The translations under genes and the position numbers were made by a program. This document shows, in pieces, positions 21,240-32,800 of a DNA stretch of 64,000 nt (the first letter of the stretch is position 1; each line of letters opens with the position of its first letter). The stretch is from Astropecten irregularis (taxonomy: Eukaryota > Echinodermata > Asteroidea > Paxillosida > Astropectinidae), in assembly GCA_963971285.1 (NCBI GenBank), contig OZ020265.1, positions 5,682,270 to 5,746,269 on the forward strand. Reading direction: 5' to 3'. The notes under the pieces were generated by a model. It was not told the DNA's origin, did not search any database, and worked only from the letters and a program-made list of their open reading frames with translations.

Positions 21240-21850
21240 ATACCAAAATAGTTTGTTATCAGGACTTTCCTTATTTCCATGCTACATTCCTTCAAGGAAT
21301 ACCAGATTCCCTTGCAGCAATACCACTGTACACAACGTGGATTCCTTTTGTTAGAATGATAGAGGCATTTTCCCATTGAAGTCAGACTTCAAGCATATAT
21401 TGAACCACCATGCACCTGCCCCACATTTGTTTGCAAAGTCTCCAACTGACCATGCATCATTGTCCTGGTACTTTGTTGTTAATTTATATGTATTATGCTC
21501 TGCCAGTGAAACAACCTCAGTACCGTTAGCATTATTATGAGCCAATATTGAGTGTGAAATTCTCACCAACAATGTTAAAATCATCACACTCAGCTCAGGC
21601 AGTTACATTCTCAAAATCTTCCATGTCTACAAACAACGCCCAATGTCCGTTTTGCTTATTTTATTAATATGTTCATTTCAAGTATTAAATAGAGCCATCT
21701 TGACGCCTCTAAAAATCTATCCAGCCTCCATCAGCAGTTGTCATGTCACAATAAACATGTACCTGTATGCCATCACACATTCCAAGAGGATATATGGTAT
21801 AGATACCATTGTCAAACAATTCAGATTTGCAAGGCTACCCTGACCTTTGG
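21240..21850 (-). pseudogene. Fibrinogen C-terminal domain pseudogene, copy 1
   Basis: Minus-strand pieces in several frames: DNDAWSVGDFANKCGAGAWW and FNICLKSDFNGKM, then KRNPRCVQWYCCKGIWYSL. This is the calcium-site and C-terminal part of a fibrinogen-related domain. Upstream parts (IYPLGM, CDMTTADGGW) are at about 21730-21830, so most of a domain is present but broken. No introns are seen between the blocks. Confidence 0.75.
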
Positions 21851-21989
21851 GGTTCTTATAGATTTTCGAATTTTGAGCACAGTAATTCTTATTAAGTGCT
21901 TTTTGGTCAAATTTCACGGTTTATTTTGGCTTGTAAACCAAGGGGAATTCATTGCTTACTATAGTATAGCTATGCAGGTAACGTAAAAA

Positions 21990-22510
21990 AATTCCTACGC
22001 TATTGTTTGCTGACATAGTTTGGAGCTAAATGAAAAAAAAAGTACAAAAAAGGTGTGTGTTCGGACTACATAACGCCATTCTTAAACTTATTATTTTGAT
22101 GGACACAACTTGCAGTCACAGAACTTCGGCAATGTTGCTGTTTTGATCCACTATTGGCACACACCGACACACAGCGTGAACTAAAGCAGTCGCTGTGTGC
22201 TGACTAGTATCGGCAGCACGGCCACATATAACGTTAACAAAAAATAACATGCTAAAATCATGCTAAAATCAACAACTGGTTTAGATTTTACTGACATGGT
22301 TCGGAGCTAGTTTAAAAAGTCAATCAATATAGATGTTCGAACTACATGAAACTAAAAGTCAGTTTTAAAATCCATATTGGAAACAACTTAACTTGTATAG
22401 TCACATACCCCCGACAATGTTGTCGTTGTGATCCATTATTCGCGTACACAGAGTAACGTAAAACAGTCAGTCACTAGCACTACGACAGGCGGTGCGTGTA
22501 GAATCTTTGA
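21990..22510. repeat. Diverged tandem repeat, two units of about 270 bp
   Basis: Words such as TTTGGAGCTA / TTCGGAGCTA, GTTCGGACTACAT / GTTCGAACTACAT, and GTTGCTGTTTTGATCCA / GTTGTCGTTGTGATCCA recur in order at a spacing of about 270-290 bp. Noncoding. Confidence 0.55.
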
Positions 22511-23056
22511 AGCCTTTTTTCTCGAAAGGCATTCTTTAAGTCTGAGCACTGTACTGTTCTCTTTCACGGGTCATAACTTTGGAATGGAATAAGATAAATA
22601 CAAATCGTTGGAAAGCCAATGGTGTATGCAACTGAAAAGGTCAAATATGGGGATTAACCTCACTTTTCTGCACTGAGTCACAATATTTGTCGAATGATTA
22701 TGTATACTTTGATGTTTTAGGCATTATTAAACACATTTGTTTCAGCAAGTGACACAAATGTTTAATTTCATCAATTTATGAAACCAATTTTAGCCATATG
22801 CCTCAGTGTGTGTGCCGGTCAGTTGTTTATTCAAGGCTAATAAAGCCTTGTAAATTGATATACATGAAGATGCTATACAAGTTGACACCCAAAGTCAAAG
22901 TCACTAGTACAAATATTTTGATATTAATGTGCACATAACATGCATTATGCCAGGGTTGATCTGGTTATTAATGACAAAATCATGCCTCACATCATTCATC
23001 AGTGCTCCAACATGTGAAAATGATGTCCTTATAGATATGGTTTGATAAACAATCAC
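22511..23056. other. Noncoding spacer
   Basis: No gene or clear repeat seen. It forms the left flank of the PLE at 23070. Confidence 0.4.
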
Positions 23057-23069
23057 GAATAAAGACATG
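23057..23069. repeat. PLE target site duplication, left copy
   Basis: GAATAAAGACATG, repeated exactly at 24385-24397. Confidence 0.85.
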
Positions 23070-23113
23070 ATAAAGGAAATTAAGGTAGCACTTAAAGACT
23101 AACTAGGAGAAAA

Positions 23114-23157
23114 ACTACATAAGCTTTCGTAGTAACAACTACTTCATCAGATGTAAT
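23114..23157 (-). ncRNA. Hammerhead ribozyme motif in PLE 3' end
   Basis: On the minus strand: helix I ATTACAT (23157-23151), conserved core CTGATGA (23150-23144), one unpaired A, helix II GTAG-TTGTTA-CTAC (23142-23129), GAAA (ending 23125), then CTT with the candidate cut after it (triplet CUU), and ATGTAGT (23120-23114) closing helix I with seven pairs, one of them G-U. All core residues are canonical. Helix III is the bare palindrome AAGCTT with no loop, so the fold should need two RNA copies, as reported for Penelope-like elements. Confidence 0.8.
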
Positions 23158-23238
23158 GAAGTGGAGCATCATCAACATGGGTATATATAAAAAGGTATAA
23201 AGCAATGAAGCATGTCCAAACAAAAGGGGCATGATGAG

Positions 23239-23952
23239 TCATAATTGGGAGTGGTAGTGGGACATGAAACCACGGTCCCTATTGAATCCAGAGTCAATGC
23301 AGTCCAGTCTGTGGATTATCTGTTGTTCCTCTGCTTCTCTGTCTATCCTGGTTTTGAAGTTCCTTTGTCTGAGCACAGCCACTCTCAGGTAAGCGATGGA
23401 ATGGCCAGGGAGATTGAAGTCTTGGGACACAGGCTTCTCCGCATCCTGGTGTCGAATGTCAAACTTGTGGCCATTGACCCGTTGCCGTAGTGACTGAACA
23501 GTTTGACCAATGTACAGGGCTCTGGGGCATTGCAGGCAACTGATGTGATAGACCACATTAGAGGAGTTGCAGGTGTGTGATCCCTTGATGGTGAAGATAG
23601 CATTGTTAGGGCCAGTTATGGAAGTGGTAGTGTTTATGTGGTGACAGAGTTGGCATCTTGGGGTTCTGCAAGGGGATGTTCCATTGTTGGCAGGAGGTGT
23701 GAGGCAGCTCTTGACGAGATGGGCACGAAGATAAGGGGGTTGCTTGTAGGCGATTATGGGTTTTTCCTTGTAGATTTGCCTTAGGGCGTCATCTTCCTGG
23801 AGGATAGGGTTCAGTTCATCTATGATTTTCTGGAGTGATTTGAGTTGGGGGACTGTAGGTGACCACAAGGGGTGTTCTGTCTCCATGGTCTCGTGCCTTC
23901 TAGTGCAAGAGCTCGTCTCGAGGTGTTTGTTTCGCTTTGGTGATTTGTTCAT
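23239..23952 (-). pseudogene. PLE GIY-YIG endonuclease and linker
   Basis: The minus frame holds the C-terminal half of the PLE protein. After a linker (CRTPRCQLCHHI, a Cys/His cluster typical of PLEs) come the GIY-YIG strands NVVYHISC and RALYIGQT, the conserved Arg in SLRQRVNGHK, and NLPGHS. The stop codon is at 23239. The frame is intact here but separated from RT by frameshifts. Confidence 0.85.
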
Positions 23953-24021
23953 CCACAGTGCGGTCGCTGTACTTCAAGTCCAGGAATGACTGCTGGAGAT
24001 TGGTGAGGTGTGCGTCACGGT

Positions 24022-24384
24022 TCATGGTGTCTGAGCAGATGCGGTTGTACCGTAAGGCTTGACTGTACACAATAGATCGGGTGGTGTGGGAGGATGAAAG
24101 CTGGATGCGTGAAGATAGCTTGCACGATCAGTCGGTTTCTTGTAGATAGAAGTCGCGAGCTTGCCATCGTTGATGCTAACGGTTGTATCTAGGAAGTTGA
24201 CGTGTTGCTCTGAGTGTTCCGGTGTGAGCTTGATAGTAGGATGGAACGCATTCAAGTCTCGGTGTAACTGTTTCAGGGATTCTTCCCCATGCGTCCATAT
24301 AAGGAAGATGTCGTCAATATACCGGAGGTAGAGTAGAGGTTTCAAGGGTTGAGTTTGGAGGAAGCGCTGTTCAAGATCGGCCAT
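24022..24384 (-). pseudogene. PLE reverse transcriptase, C-terminal part
   Basis: Contains LYLRYIDDIFLIWTHGEE, with the catalytic Y-x-D-D of PLE reverse transcriptase, then HVNFLDTTVSINDGKL and IYKKPTDRASYLHASSFHP, the conserved blocks that follow. Reading continues after a frameshift near 24080 (YSQALRYNRICSD). Everything upstream of the YIDD block except about 12 residues is missing. Confidence 0.85.
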
Positions 24385-24397
24385 GAATAAAGACATG
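24385..24397. repeat. PLE target site duplication, right copy
   Basis: GAATAAAGACATG, identical to 23057-23069. Confidence 0.85.
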
Positions 24398-24701
24398 CGA
24401 GAGATAGCTTGAATGTTTTGATATCATGAAGTCATTGAAGTGGAAGCATGTCATGCCCCATCCATAATACAATCTCCAGATTACACAGCAATTATTCATG
24501 GTCACATGTAAACAGTGCAACAAAAATGGACGCGAATTAAAACTCATTCAAGAAATCATTGTAATGCTCTCTTATAAATGAATTATTGATGAAAAAACGA
24601 AAAACTACACCTGCGTTTGTTGGTCGTATGTTTTATACAATATAACAAATAAACATGTACACAATTTGCGCAGTACAGAGAAATGGCATTATCGGCGGTG
24701 T
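24398..24701. other. Noncoding spacer
   Basis: Nothing recognisable; it is the right flank of the PLE insertion, ahead of the second duplicated segment. Confidence 0.4.
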
Positions 24702-26630
24702 CTTAATTGTCGTAAACAACTGTCAGGAGTGGCCTCACTTGTCCATTAATACACGTATAAATACATGAACATACACACGACCATGAGAAATGCAGAAATG
24801 GCCGTGTCTATTATAAGCCGGCGCGAATAGTGTGTATGGTTTGTATTGGCGTTGGAAACAGCAAAATGGCTGATTTTGTAGCTCGTCATGCTCCATTCAC
24901 GTGTACACAATTGGCCCAATATTATGGATAGCCATATCAGCGGTCCGAAAAGTTCAAAAGCCCATGTTTGGTTTTATGTTTGACTCAAAATGGCAAAATC
25001 AATAATTCAAAAACCAATAAAAATCAGTTGATGACGTCATCGTTACGTCGCTTCACATTTAGGATACTAGTGCCATTTCTACCTAACCACCAAGTTTTAT
25101 CACGATCGCATATTCGCTTATGTGCGTTTCTGGAATAAAAATTGCGATATTAATTATTCCAAATTCAATAAAAATTAGTCGATGACATCATTTTGACGTC
25201 TCTTGACATTTGCAATACCCACTAAGTTTCATCACAATCGGATATTCCCTTTTATATGTTTTTGAAAATCGGATTTTTGATGACGCATTCATGAGGAAAC
25301 ACCTTTTTGTTAAATTGTGGCATATGCCTTAAACCTAACTTTATACTCACGTACCAAGTTTGAATTGGACTTGCATGCAGTGTCGAAGATAAAGAGACCT
25401 AACATTTTCACTTTTAGGATGACGTCATGGTGCACTTAATGACGTCATGATGACGAAAAGTTTCGTCATGGCACCTTGGGTGGTGGTCTTACTATGCCGG
25501 TACTGTGCATGAAGTTCATCGGAATTGACATAAGCGTAGAAGTGACTTGTAGATAACCCCCGTGTAATGTCTGTGGGGAAAAGCGGGAAAAGACAAAACA
25601 ATTAAGAAAAATCAAAAGCTGTTCCCCCGTATGCGAGACAGCTGCTAAAATTATGTGAGTTCCTTTGATCAGTTTATTCAGCTGGGTAGCTGTGTACAAA
25701 CTAATGGGATACACTGTGAAACTGTCTCAGGTATTGTTCCAGATAAAGATAAGATAAGATATTATGTTTACAGGACTTCCCTCATTTTAATGCTGCATTC
25801 ATCAGGGAATACCAGATTCCCGTCCAGTAATACCACTGTACACTATGTGGATTCCTTTTGTTAGAAGGGGAGAGATATTTCCCATTGAAGTCAGACTTGA
25901 AGCATATATTGAACCACCATGCACCTCCCCAATATTTATGTGCACAGTTTCCATCTGACCATGCATCATTGTCCTAATCCTATATTGTGAATTGATATGT
26001 ATTATGCTCTGCCAGTGAATCAATTGCAGTACCGTCATCATTATTATGAGCCAATATTGAGTGTGTAATTCTCACCTACAATTCTAAAATCATTTCACTC
26101 ATCCCAGGCAGTTATATTCTCCCAGTCTCCCATGTCTACCTATAACTTCCACTGTCCATTTCCCGTAATGTTGTTTATGTGTTAATTTCCAAGCCAGAAC
26201 TCACCCAATAGATGGCCAAATCCAAATTTGCGGTCAGTCCAGTCACGGTAAAGGTTAATAGAGCCATCTTTAAGCCTCTAAAAAAAACTATCCAGCCTCC
26301 ATCACCTGTTGTCATATCACAGTATACTGGTATGCCACCATGCATTCCAAGAGGATAGATGGTATAGATACCATTGTAATGGTATCCAGCTTGAAGCAAC
26401 ACCTGACAGCGTTGGTATTTGGCATGTAAAGATGCTGCAAATAGTGGTGTTTCATGATCATATTTATTGTCAAAGTAGGCACTTCCTCGTACTTTAACAA
26501 TACAAGGATCCATATTCCTGCTAATGTTATTTATCTGCCAGAAGTGGCTACTCTCACGATAGTTGAATGATGCACATTGTGGATCAAAGAAGCAATCTCC
26601 CCCACATATCACTGCAGAAGATGTACTCTT
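24702..26630. repeat. Duplicated segment, copy 2
   Basis: Direct copy of the 20286-21850 segment. It reaches further, taking in the whole fibrinogen pseudogene with its PAN-like start. The CRE-like pair and hairpin are at 25420-25470. Confidence 0.75.
25760..26630 (-). pseudogene. PAN/apple plus fibrinogen C-terminal domain pseudogene, copy 2
   Basis: The minus frame from 26612 has a PAN/apple-like start (ICGGDCFFDPQCASFNYRES, NNISRNMDPC) followed without an intron by a fibrinogen C-terminal domain: GIYTIYPLGMHGGIPVYCDM and [14 protein letters not shown] frameshift near 26270 (a run of A on the plus strand) leads to [11 protein letters not shown] and [12 protein letters not shown]. Later pieces in other frames read WENITAWDE and GGAWWFNICFKSDFNGKY. 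Several stops show it is dead. Lack of introns suggests a retro-copied gene, although a single-exon ancestor is possible. It starts about 180 bp from the receptor gene, in the opposite direction. Confidence 0.8.
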
Positions 26631-26811
26631 TCCTTGTTAAAAAATGAATATGAAAAAGACCACAAAGAAGACTATGAAGAAGACGACAGAGGAAGTGGGA
26701 AAGACGACACAGACGACAAAGACTATTGACACACAGTATTACACGCCATATTTACAATTAAAATAATCGAACACAACCAAATTAAGTTTCATGTGTTTTT
26801 TTTCTTTTCAG
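26631..26811. other. Spacer and 3' end of a probable 5'-UTR intron
   Basis: A pyrimidine-rich tract ending CAG at 26811 (TTTTTTTTCTTTTCAG) looks like a splice acceptor just before the receptor's start codon. The first 5'-UTR exon and promoter would then be upstream, and I cannot place them. Confidence 0.45.
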
Positions 26812-26894
26812 AATTTCCGTTGAATCCAAAATGGGTTCATGTGGACTCAGCATCATATTAATGCTCGGCCTCTGTTGCAGTGTGGCCATTTCAC
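26812..26894 (+). CDS. Receptor exon 1: 5' UTR end and signal peptide
   Basis: ATG at 26831 in a good context (CCAAAATGG). The 21 whole codons give a short start, a hydrophobic core ([14 protein letters not shown]) and a small residue near the end, so a secretory signal peptide. Donor GTGAGT follows 26894. The exon ends in phase 1. Bases 26812-26830 are 5' UTR after a probable acceptor. Confidence 0.8.
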
Positions 26895-29800
26895 GTGAGT
26901 ACAATTTATATTCTGCGAAAACGAACAGTGTATGGGGAATAAATAAATCATTAGTGAAAATGAAAGAGTGTAGTGTCCATAAACCTCAAGGAGATGCTTA
27001 GTTATACTTCTGTTTGCGTTTGGTATAGTTTTATCATTGACTGGCAAGCCTCGATTTCTGTCCAGTGGAAAGTTGTTGAGTTAAGCAAAACCAAAGTTTT
27101 AATACAGCTAAGACGCTCATCACATTGTACTTAACAGAAGTTTTGTCCCAGCAAATCTTCACCAACACCGTGAACTGACACCCAAAACGTGCAAGATCAT
27201 GTGTCCATATTTTGAAAATATAGCCGTTTGAAGCTTACGACTTTTTAAAACCGGCTTATTTCAAATCAAATTCAAACAGATATACACACAAATAGTTCAA
27301 ATCGTTAGTAAAACGAAAATCTAAAAAAAAATGCACACAATAGGTACAACTGGTGTCATTCCGTGGTGTCGATGACGAAATGATAGCTTTTTATATTTTA
27401 ATACCTTTGTACCATAAAACATGCTGGATGCGAATTTTGCCTGCCCCTCATGACCAAGGCACTGATCCACGTGTGGAAGTGGAAATGGTAATTTTTGTAT
27501 TCATTAGAATATGGCCCGGCGTGCATCGATGTGTTTCTTGCGGACTTCAGCCAGACGCCTGCATTCTCGGCGAGCGACTGGGACGCCATGAACCTCAGCG
27601 ATTCGTTGGCGATTCGACGGGGCAATTTCCGTGACTACTGCTGGAACATCACGGCTTCTGTGGGAATTGAGATCGAGCTGGATTGTGACATCTCTGCAGA
27701 GCATCGAAGTACAACGTACCTGGATCTGTTCACTGAAGACGATTATGTCTCTTACAACAATGACTATCCTGACGAAATTCGTTCAGCATCTAGACCTCTG
27801 ATATTGAGGTTTCACTCAACCGTTTTCAATCTGTCTGCCTCGTGTGAAGTTAAGCCATTACCAGATATCACGGGTAAGGATACCAACTGTAGGTATTAAC
27901 TTTCTCGTATTAACGGTTCGTAAACAGTGCAAACAGTCACCATTAGAAATCTTGGTTCATCAGATGCTTGGTTTTTTAAGCAAATCAAGATTAAGTTTAC
28001 ATAAAGTAAACTATTCTTCATGTTTTATAAGAAAAATCGAGTCGGGTTTTCGCTATTTTCTCGTGACTCAGATGTCCGATTGAGCTCAAATTCTCACAGG
28101 TTTATTATTTCATGTACATGTTTGATCAGATAATGTATGAGTGCAGTCCTGTGAACTTTACCAATCATGTATTGTACCTTTAACTACGATTTTTGTAATA
28201 GGCTATACTGTCTTGGTTTACATTTTTCAGCTCAGATTTGTGGACCTTCCCTCATCAATCTGACCGAGGCCCATCTCATTAGCTCCTCCACTCCAAATAA
28301 CCGTTTCCAAAAATGCATCTGGCTGGTAACCACCGCTCTGGGCATGACAGCCTACGTTGATCTGTTGAACATCGAGATGAGGGAATACCAGCGTCTTTAC
28401 CTCGGTACTGGGCAGGACAATAACAACATGTCATCCTTGGCGCACACCATTACCTACTTGGAAACCAAAGATGAGAATGGAACTACGTACATCTTCAATG
28501 AGAGGAACATCTGGATCACCTTCATTTCCAGTCCGGATCGCGACTTGAGCAGCAAATTTGAGATGAAACTAGAAATCCTCTTGTGGGCAGAGAACGCAAT
28601 AGAAGAAGGTAAAATTCCGCATTAAAACACAATTAGGTTCAAATTCAAATCAGCCATAAAAAACGGCACAATCTGTAGAAGACACTGATGAGTTTACCTC
28701 TGGCCAAGTATGGTCTCTTGTCTCAAGACCACACAACTCGGTTTTGTTTGGTTTACCATGCCCTTCAGTAGCAAGGCACTGACTCTTAAGATTTTAGATT
28801 CTGCGTGGTACATGTACTATAGTGCGGGTCACTATGTAATGCATTATGGAATTCTGTGGGTTTTTAGTTAGTCAATCCCCAGGAACTCTTGAATTTTTAG
28901 TTCCTGCCGTCCCATGAAGATGAAAATCATGTATTTACAAATAAATGTTACTATTTTCCCGTCTTTCTTTTAGTTCAGTGCGGGACAGAGCAGATAAGTT
29001 GTCCCCGTGACTCCAAGTGCATCCCACAGCAGGCGTTTTGCGACGGTAAGGCGCATTGCTCCAACTACGAGGATGAAGCGGGCCATTGCGGTGAGTAAGA
29101 GCCAAGAGTCCTTGAAGAGGACAATGATTATGTCACTTCCTTGACTCAGAGACTGGGTCTTGGAAGATTTGTTCAAGAAGGCAGGAAGGGACTTTGCAAC
29201 TCGATACAAATACAATAATTACCTCGGAGAGATTCGAACCGCGGACCGTGGGAAGTCAAAGCGCCTCCCCAACCTTGACAAACGATCAGCAAAAGTGGAT
29301 GCTCATGGGATTTCCGTTGGTGTTTGTATCCATTCAAACTTCTCAATAACTGTGCTTTATTTTGCAGATCGGTGCGGCGTGTCAGAGATATCACTGAGAC
29401 CACGTGAAGCTCTGACTATAAGTGGCTTGTTCAAATCCAAGGACATGCCACCCTCCGGTCACTTTGCCATCTACCCTGGAGATTCCCCCTCGTCCTCAAA
29501 TTGGCCCGCCCGAGATGGCATCATCATCACCAACTACACGGAGGAAATAGGACCCCTGGAGTGCATCTGGAAAGTGAGGGAGCCACCCGGAACCAGGATC
29601 CGGGTAAAGGTGGTGGATTTCATCGGTGAGGCAATGGTAATGAGCATGGGGAACGGATCGGATCCGGGTGCGAGTGTTCCTGGTAAGGTGCTCTCTGCCA
29701 AGCTGGGAGTCACTCAACCCACAGACGTGCTGTCGATGGAGGGATCAGGAATGTGGATAACGCTAAAGCATGACTACCCAAACGGATACTTGGTTAAGCT

Positions 29801-32800
29801 CAAACTCGTATTCATCACATACAACGTCGCTGGTAAGCCCATGCAAAATGAGCGATCTTAAGAACTGCCATTTGTATACGAAATACGATATTTTAACAGA
29901 GAGTCTTTCGTGCAGTCTCCCCAAGGACCGGTATGCTCAATTAAGGCCAGATTACGCTACGTTGAGCCATTGCGATATCACTTCATTCCCTCCATTTATA
30001 ATGGCTTGCTCAATCTGTATATTATTTTAGGGGCTTTTCTCAAAGTTGGGCTCCGGCTCAGGCTCCGGCTCAGGCTCCGGCTTTGTCTCTTTAATTATTC
30101 CGAATGCTGGTAATATAGGTTATGGGTTTTCATTGAAGCTGAAGCTCTGTTTTCTGAATACCCGTAATTTGAAAAATGGAGGCAAAGTCGGATCCTGAAC
30201 CAGAGCCGAGCATTGAGGAAGGCCCCTGGCTAGGTCTGACATAATATGGCACTGTTTTCCTGTTTGTTGTTTGTTGATGTTGTTGGGGTGTTTGTCTGTT
30301 TGAGTTTTTCGATTGGTTTTGAGGCCGAAGTGAAGTACTTTAAATTTGGGATGGCATACTATGAAGCCTATGAGAATGTGTCTATTCCTGGTTCATGTTT
30401 CAGGCTGTAGCGAGGATGAGTTCGGCTGTCCAACTGACTTGGAGTGTCTTGAGAATATACCCTGCGTGTGTTCTGGGCACAGTGGAGACGAGTTGGGATG
30501 TGGTATGTATTACTTAAGTCATGCAGTGGCAACACTTATATATAGAACATTCTCAAATTATTCACAGGTCGGGGACCGTTTCCATGTTCCAATTTTGTTG
30601 TGAAATCAACTTTTTGACATCAGCTGAATTGGTTTTGTACATGCTTCATCGGGGAAATGTTCATCAAATTTCCAATTCAGTTAACAGTCCCCGGTTTTAA
30701 ATACCGCTTCATGCTTAAAAGAAACTCTTAAAGATCACAGGAAATGAAAATATGACAAAGTCTACTAGTTTGACGAAATGTTTTATGATCAAAGAATGTT
30801 ATACCCTTGTGTTAATACACTTTCATCCTAGGTTGTCGGTGCTTGACAAGTTAAATACTTAATGTATTTTGCATGATTCAATCATGGATCATTGCACTGC
30901 TGTAATTTCACTCACAGGCTGACCGTCCAATCATAAAATATTGAGTATCAAATGACCAAACATTCTGTCACGTTCCTTCCACCATGTACCATTTTTATTC
31001 ATGATGACCTATCTACGATTATAAATCATGGTTTCAGGTAACTGTTCCACGTCAGAGTTGGCCTGTATGTCAGGACAGTGCGTTTCTACCGATCGGATCT
31101 GTGACGGCATCGCAGACTGCGCGGACCTTATGGACGAATCGTACTGCGGTAAGTTTTCCACAGCTATTCGGCCACAATGCAACAATCATGTTGGCTTGTT
31201 TCACTGAAAATCACAATTTGTTTATATTAAGTTGAACTTGAGTAAACCTGTCTTTATAAAGTGCCAAATTGGATTCTTTATTGCGTCCCTATCGCACCAA
31301 ACAGTTGCAGCCATCACAAATCGCATTCCTCATTAAGTTTGACCACATTTTTAAGGTAAGTTTTTAAGTTGCGATATAAATTGCGACAGTAACTAGGTAG
31401 GTAGAGGGAAGGCAAAAATCGCAGGTTCACTAAATTCTTCAGACATGTTTTACAATCACTTCGATCACTCCTTAAAACAATATTTCTAACTGACTCTTAA
31501 GTTAAGGTGGATTATACAGCACATTCTTGTTAGAAAGCCAATAAATTACAATCCATGACTTGGTTCTGAGGGGCGTGCGAAACAATCAATAAACTCGAGA
31601 TTGTGGTTATTCTCATCTATCCTTGTATATTCCAGGACATTGCGGAAATGCGTTTATCGACGTTACCTTGAACGCATCATCGGTGATAGCATCGCCTGGA
31701 TGGCCTAGCAATAACTATCCGAAAAATGAGCAGTGCTTATGGTTAATAGTGGCAGAGGTGGGATACAGAGTGGTTCTCACTTTCTTGGACTTTAAGACGA
31801 CGCGTAGGGACTACCTGTATTGTTCAAATGGAGACGATTTCAGCGATGCGTTTCTCACATTGGCCGGGTAAACTTTGTTCAATGCTACTCTGTGATTCAA
31901 TGCGGAATTTTCATTTTATTGTATAATGGTTAAAAACCATAAACATCTATGTTACCTCTGTACCTATGCACTGCATAAACCTTAACAAGTAATCGGCATT
32001 TTAAAGGTAATATGTGTTTTTTTTTTTATGGTGATACTTTCTCAAGCGATTTATTCCCCGTCTGGATCGCCTCCAAAAGCAACAAAATGTTCATGAAGTT
32101 CACGTCTGTCTACTCTTATACAACGCGTGGCTTTGAGTTTCTTGTTGAACAGAGACTGTCATACATAGGTGAGTGCAGAAAAGGATGAAAATAGAAGAAC
32201 CGACACGGGGCTTTGCAATTTGGGGATCTTGCATTATGCCGCAAATCTATCTGCAGGTCTGACAAAACTTTTGTTCTGCCTTGAGGTAGTTCCTTATATT
32301 AGTGCATGGGTACGTTAATCCTAAGGTTCTTGGTTCATCTCACGAAAATGTCTCACTGCCAAACCAGTGTGGTGGTCTGGGGTTTTCCCAGTTCGAATAG
32401 TCTCAATTATAATATTGACCTTTAACCTTCCGGTGCATGTGAACAGTGCGTGGTTATGTGTGGTGCATTGCCCTATGCGTGCACTGAGTGTTCTGGGTCA
32501 CGCGCTCTTGCGGCCGGAAGTGGCTGACACTTATATACATTTTGGTGGGTCAGATGAGGGTTTTTTTTGGCAACCTTCCCACGCTTTCGCGGGGATTGCA
32601 GCTTGGGACATGGTGAAGACAAGACGTGCAATATAGCGTATGTTGGGATCACATAATTATCTCTATTAATTTCCTATGATGAAAGCGTGAAATAAAGTTA
32701 ATCAAGCCGATCAAGAATCAACTGTCGATGTCCCGCTGGTCCTTTTTCTGCCTGCCTAGCGTTCCTTTTTCCTGGCTGTAACTTTTGCCTCCGTATCCAC

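Larger units (their letters stand above)
20286..21850. repeat. Duplicated segment, copy 1
   Basis: Matches 24702-26630 in the same direction, beginning CTTAATTGTCGTAAACAACT. It includes a region of GACGTCA-rich sequence (20600-21200) and the 3' two-thirds of a fibrinogen-domain pseudogene. Copies have diverged by many substitutions and indels. Confidence 0.75.
23070..24384 (-). mobile_element. 5'-truncated Penelope-like element, family 2
   Basis: A 1,315-bp element on the minus strand flanked by a perfect 13-bp duplication. It keeps the last third of the RT, the linker, the GIY-YIG nuclease, a 3' UTR and a terminal hammerhead motif. 5' truncation is usual for target-primed retroelements. Its nuclease and terminal sequence differ from the family at 4563-6016. 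At least two frameshifts (near 24080 and 23960) make it inactive. Confidence 0.85.
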
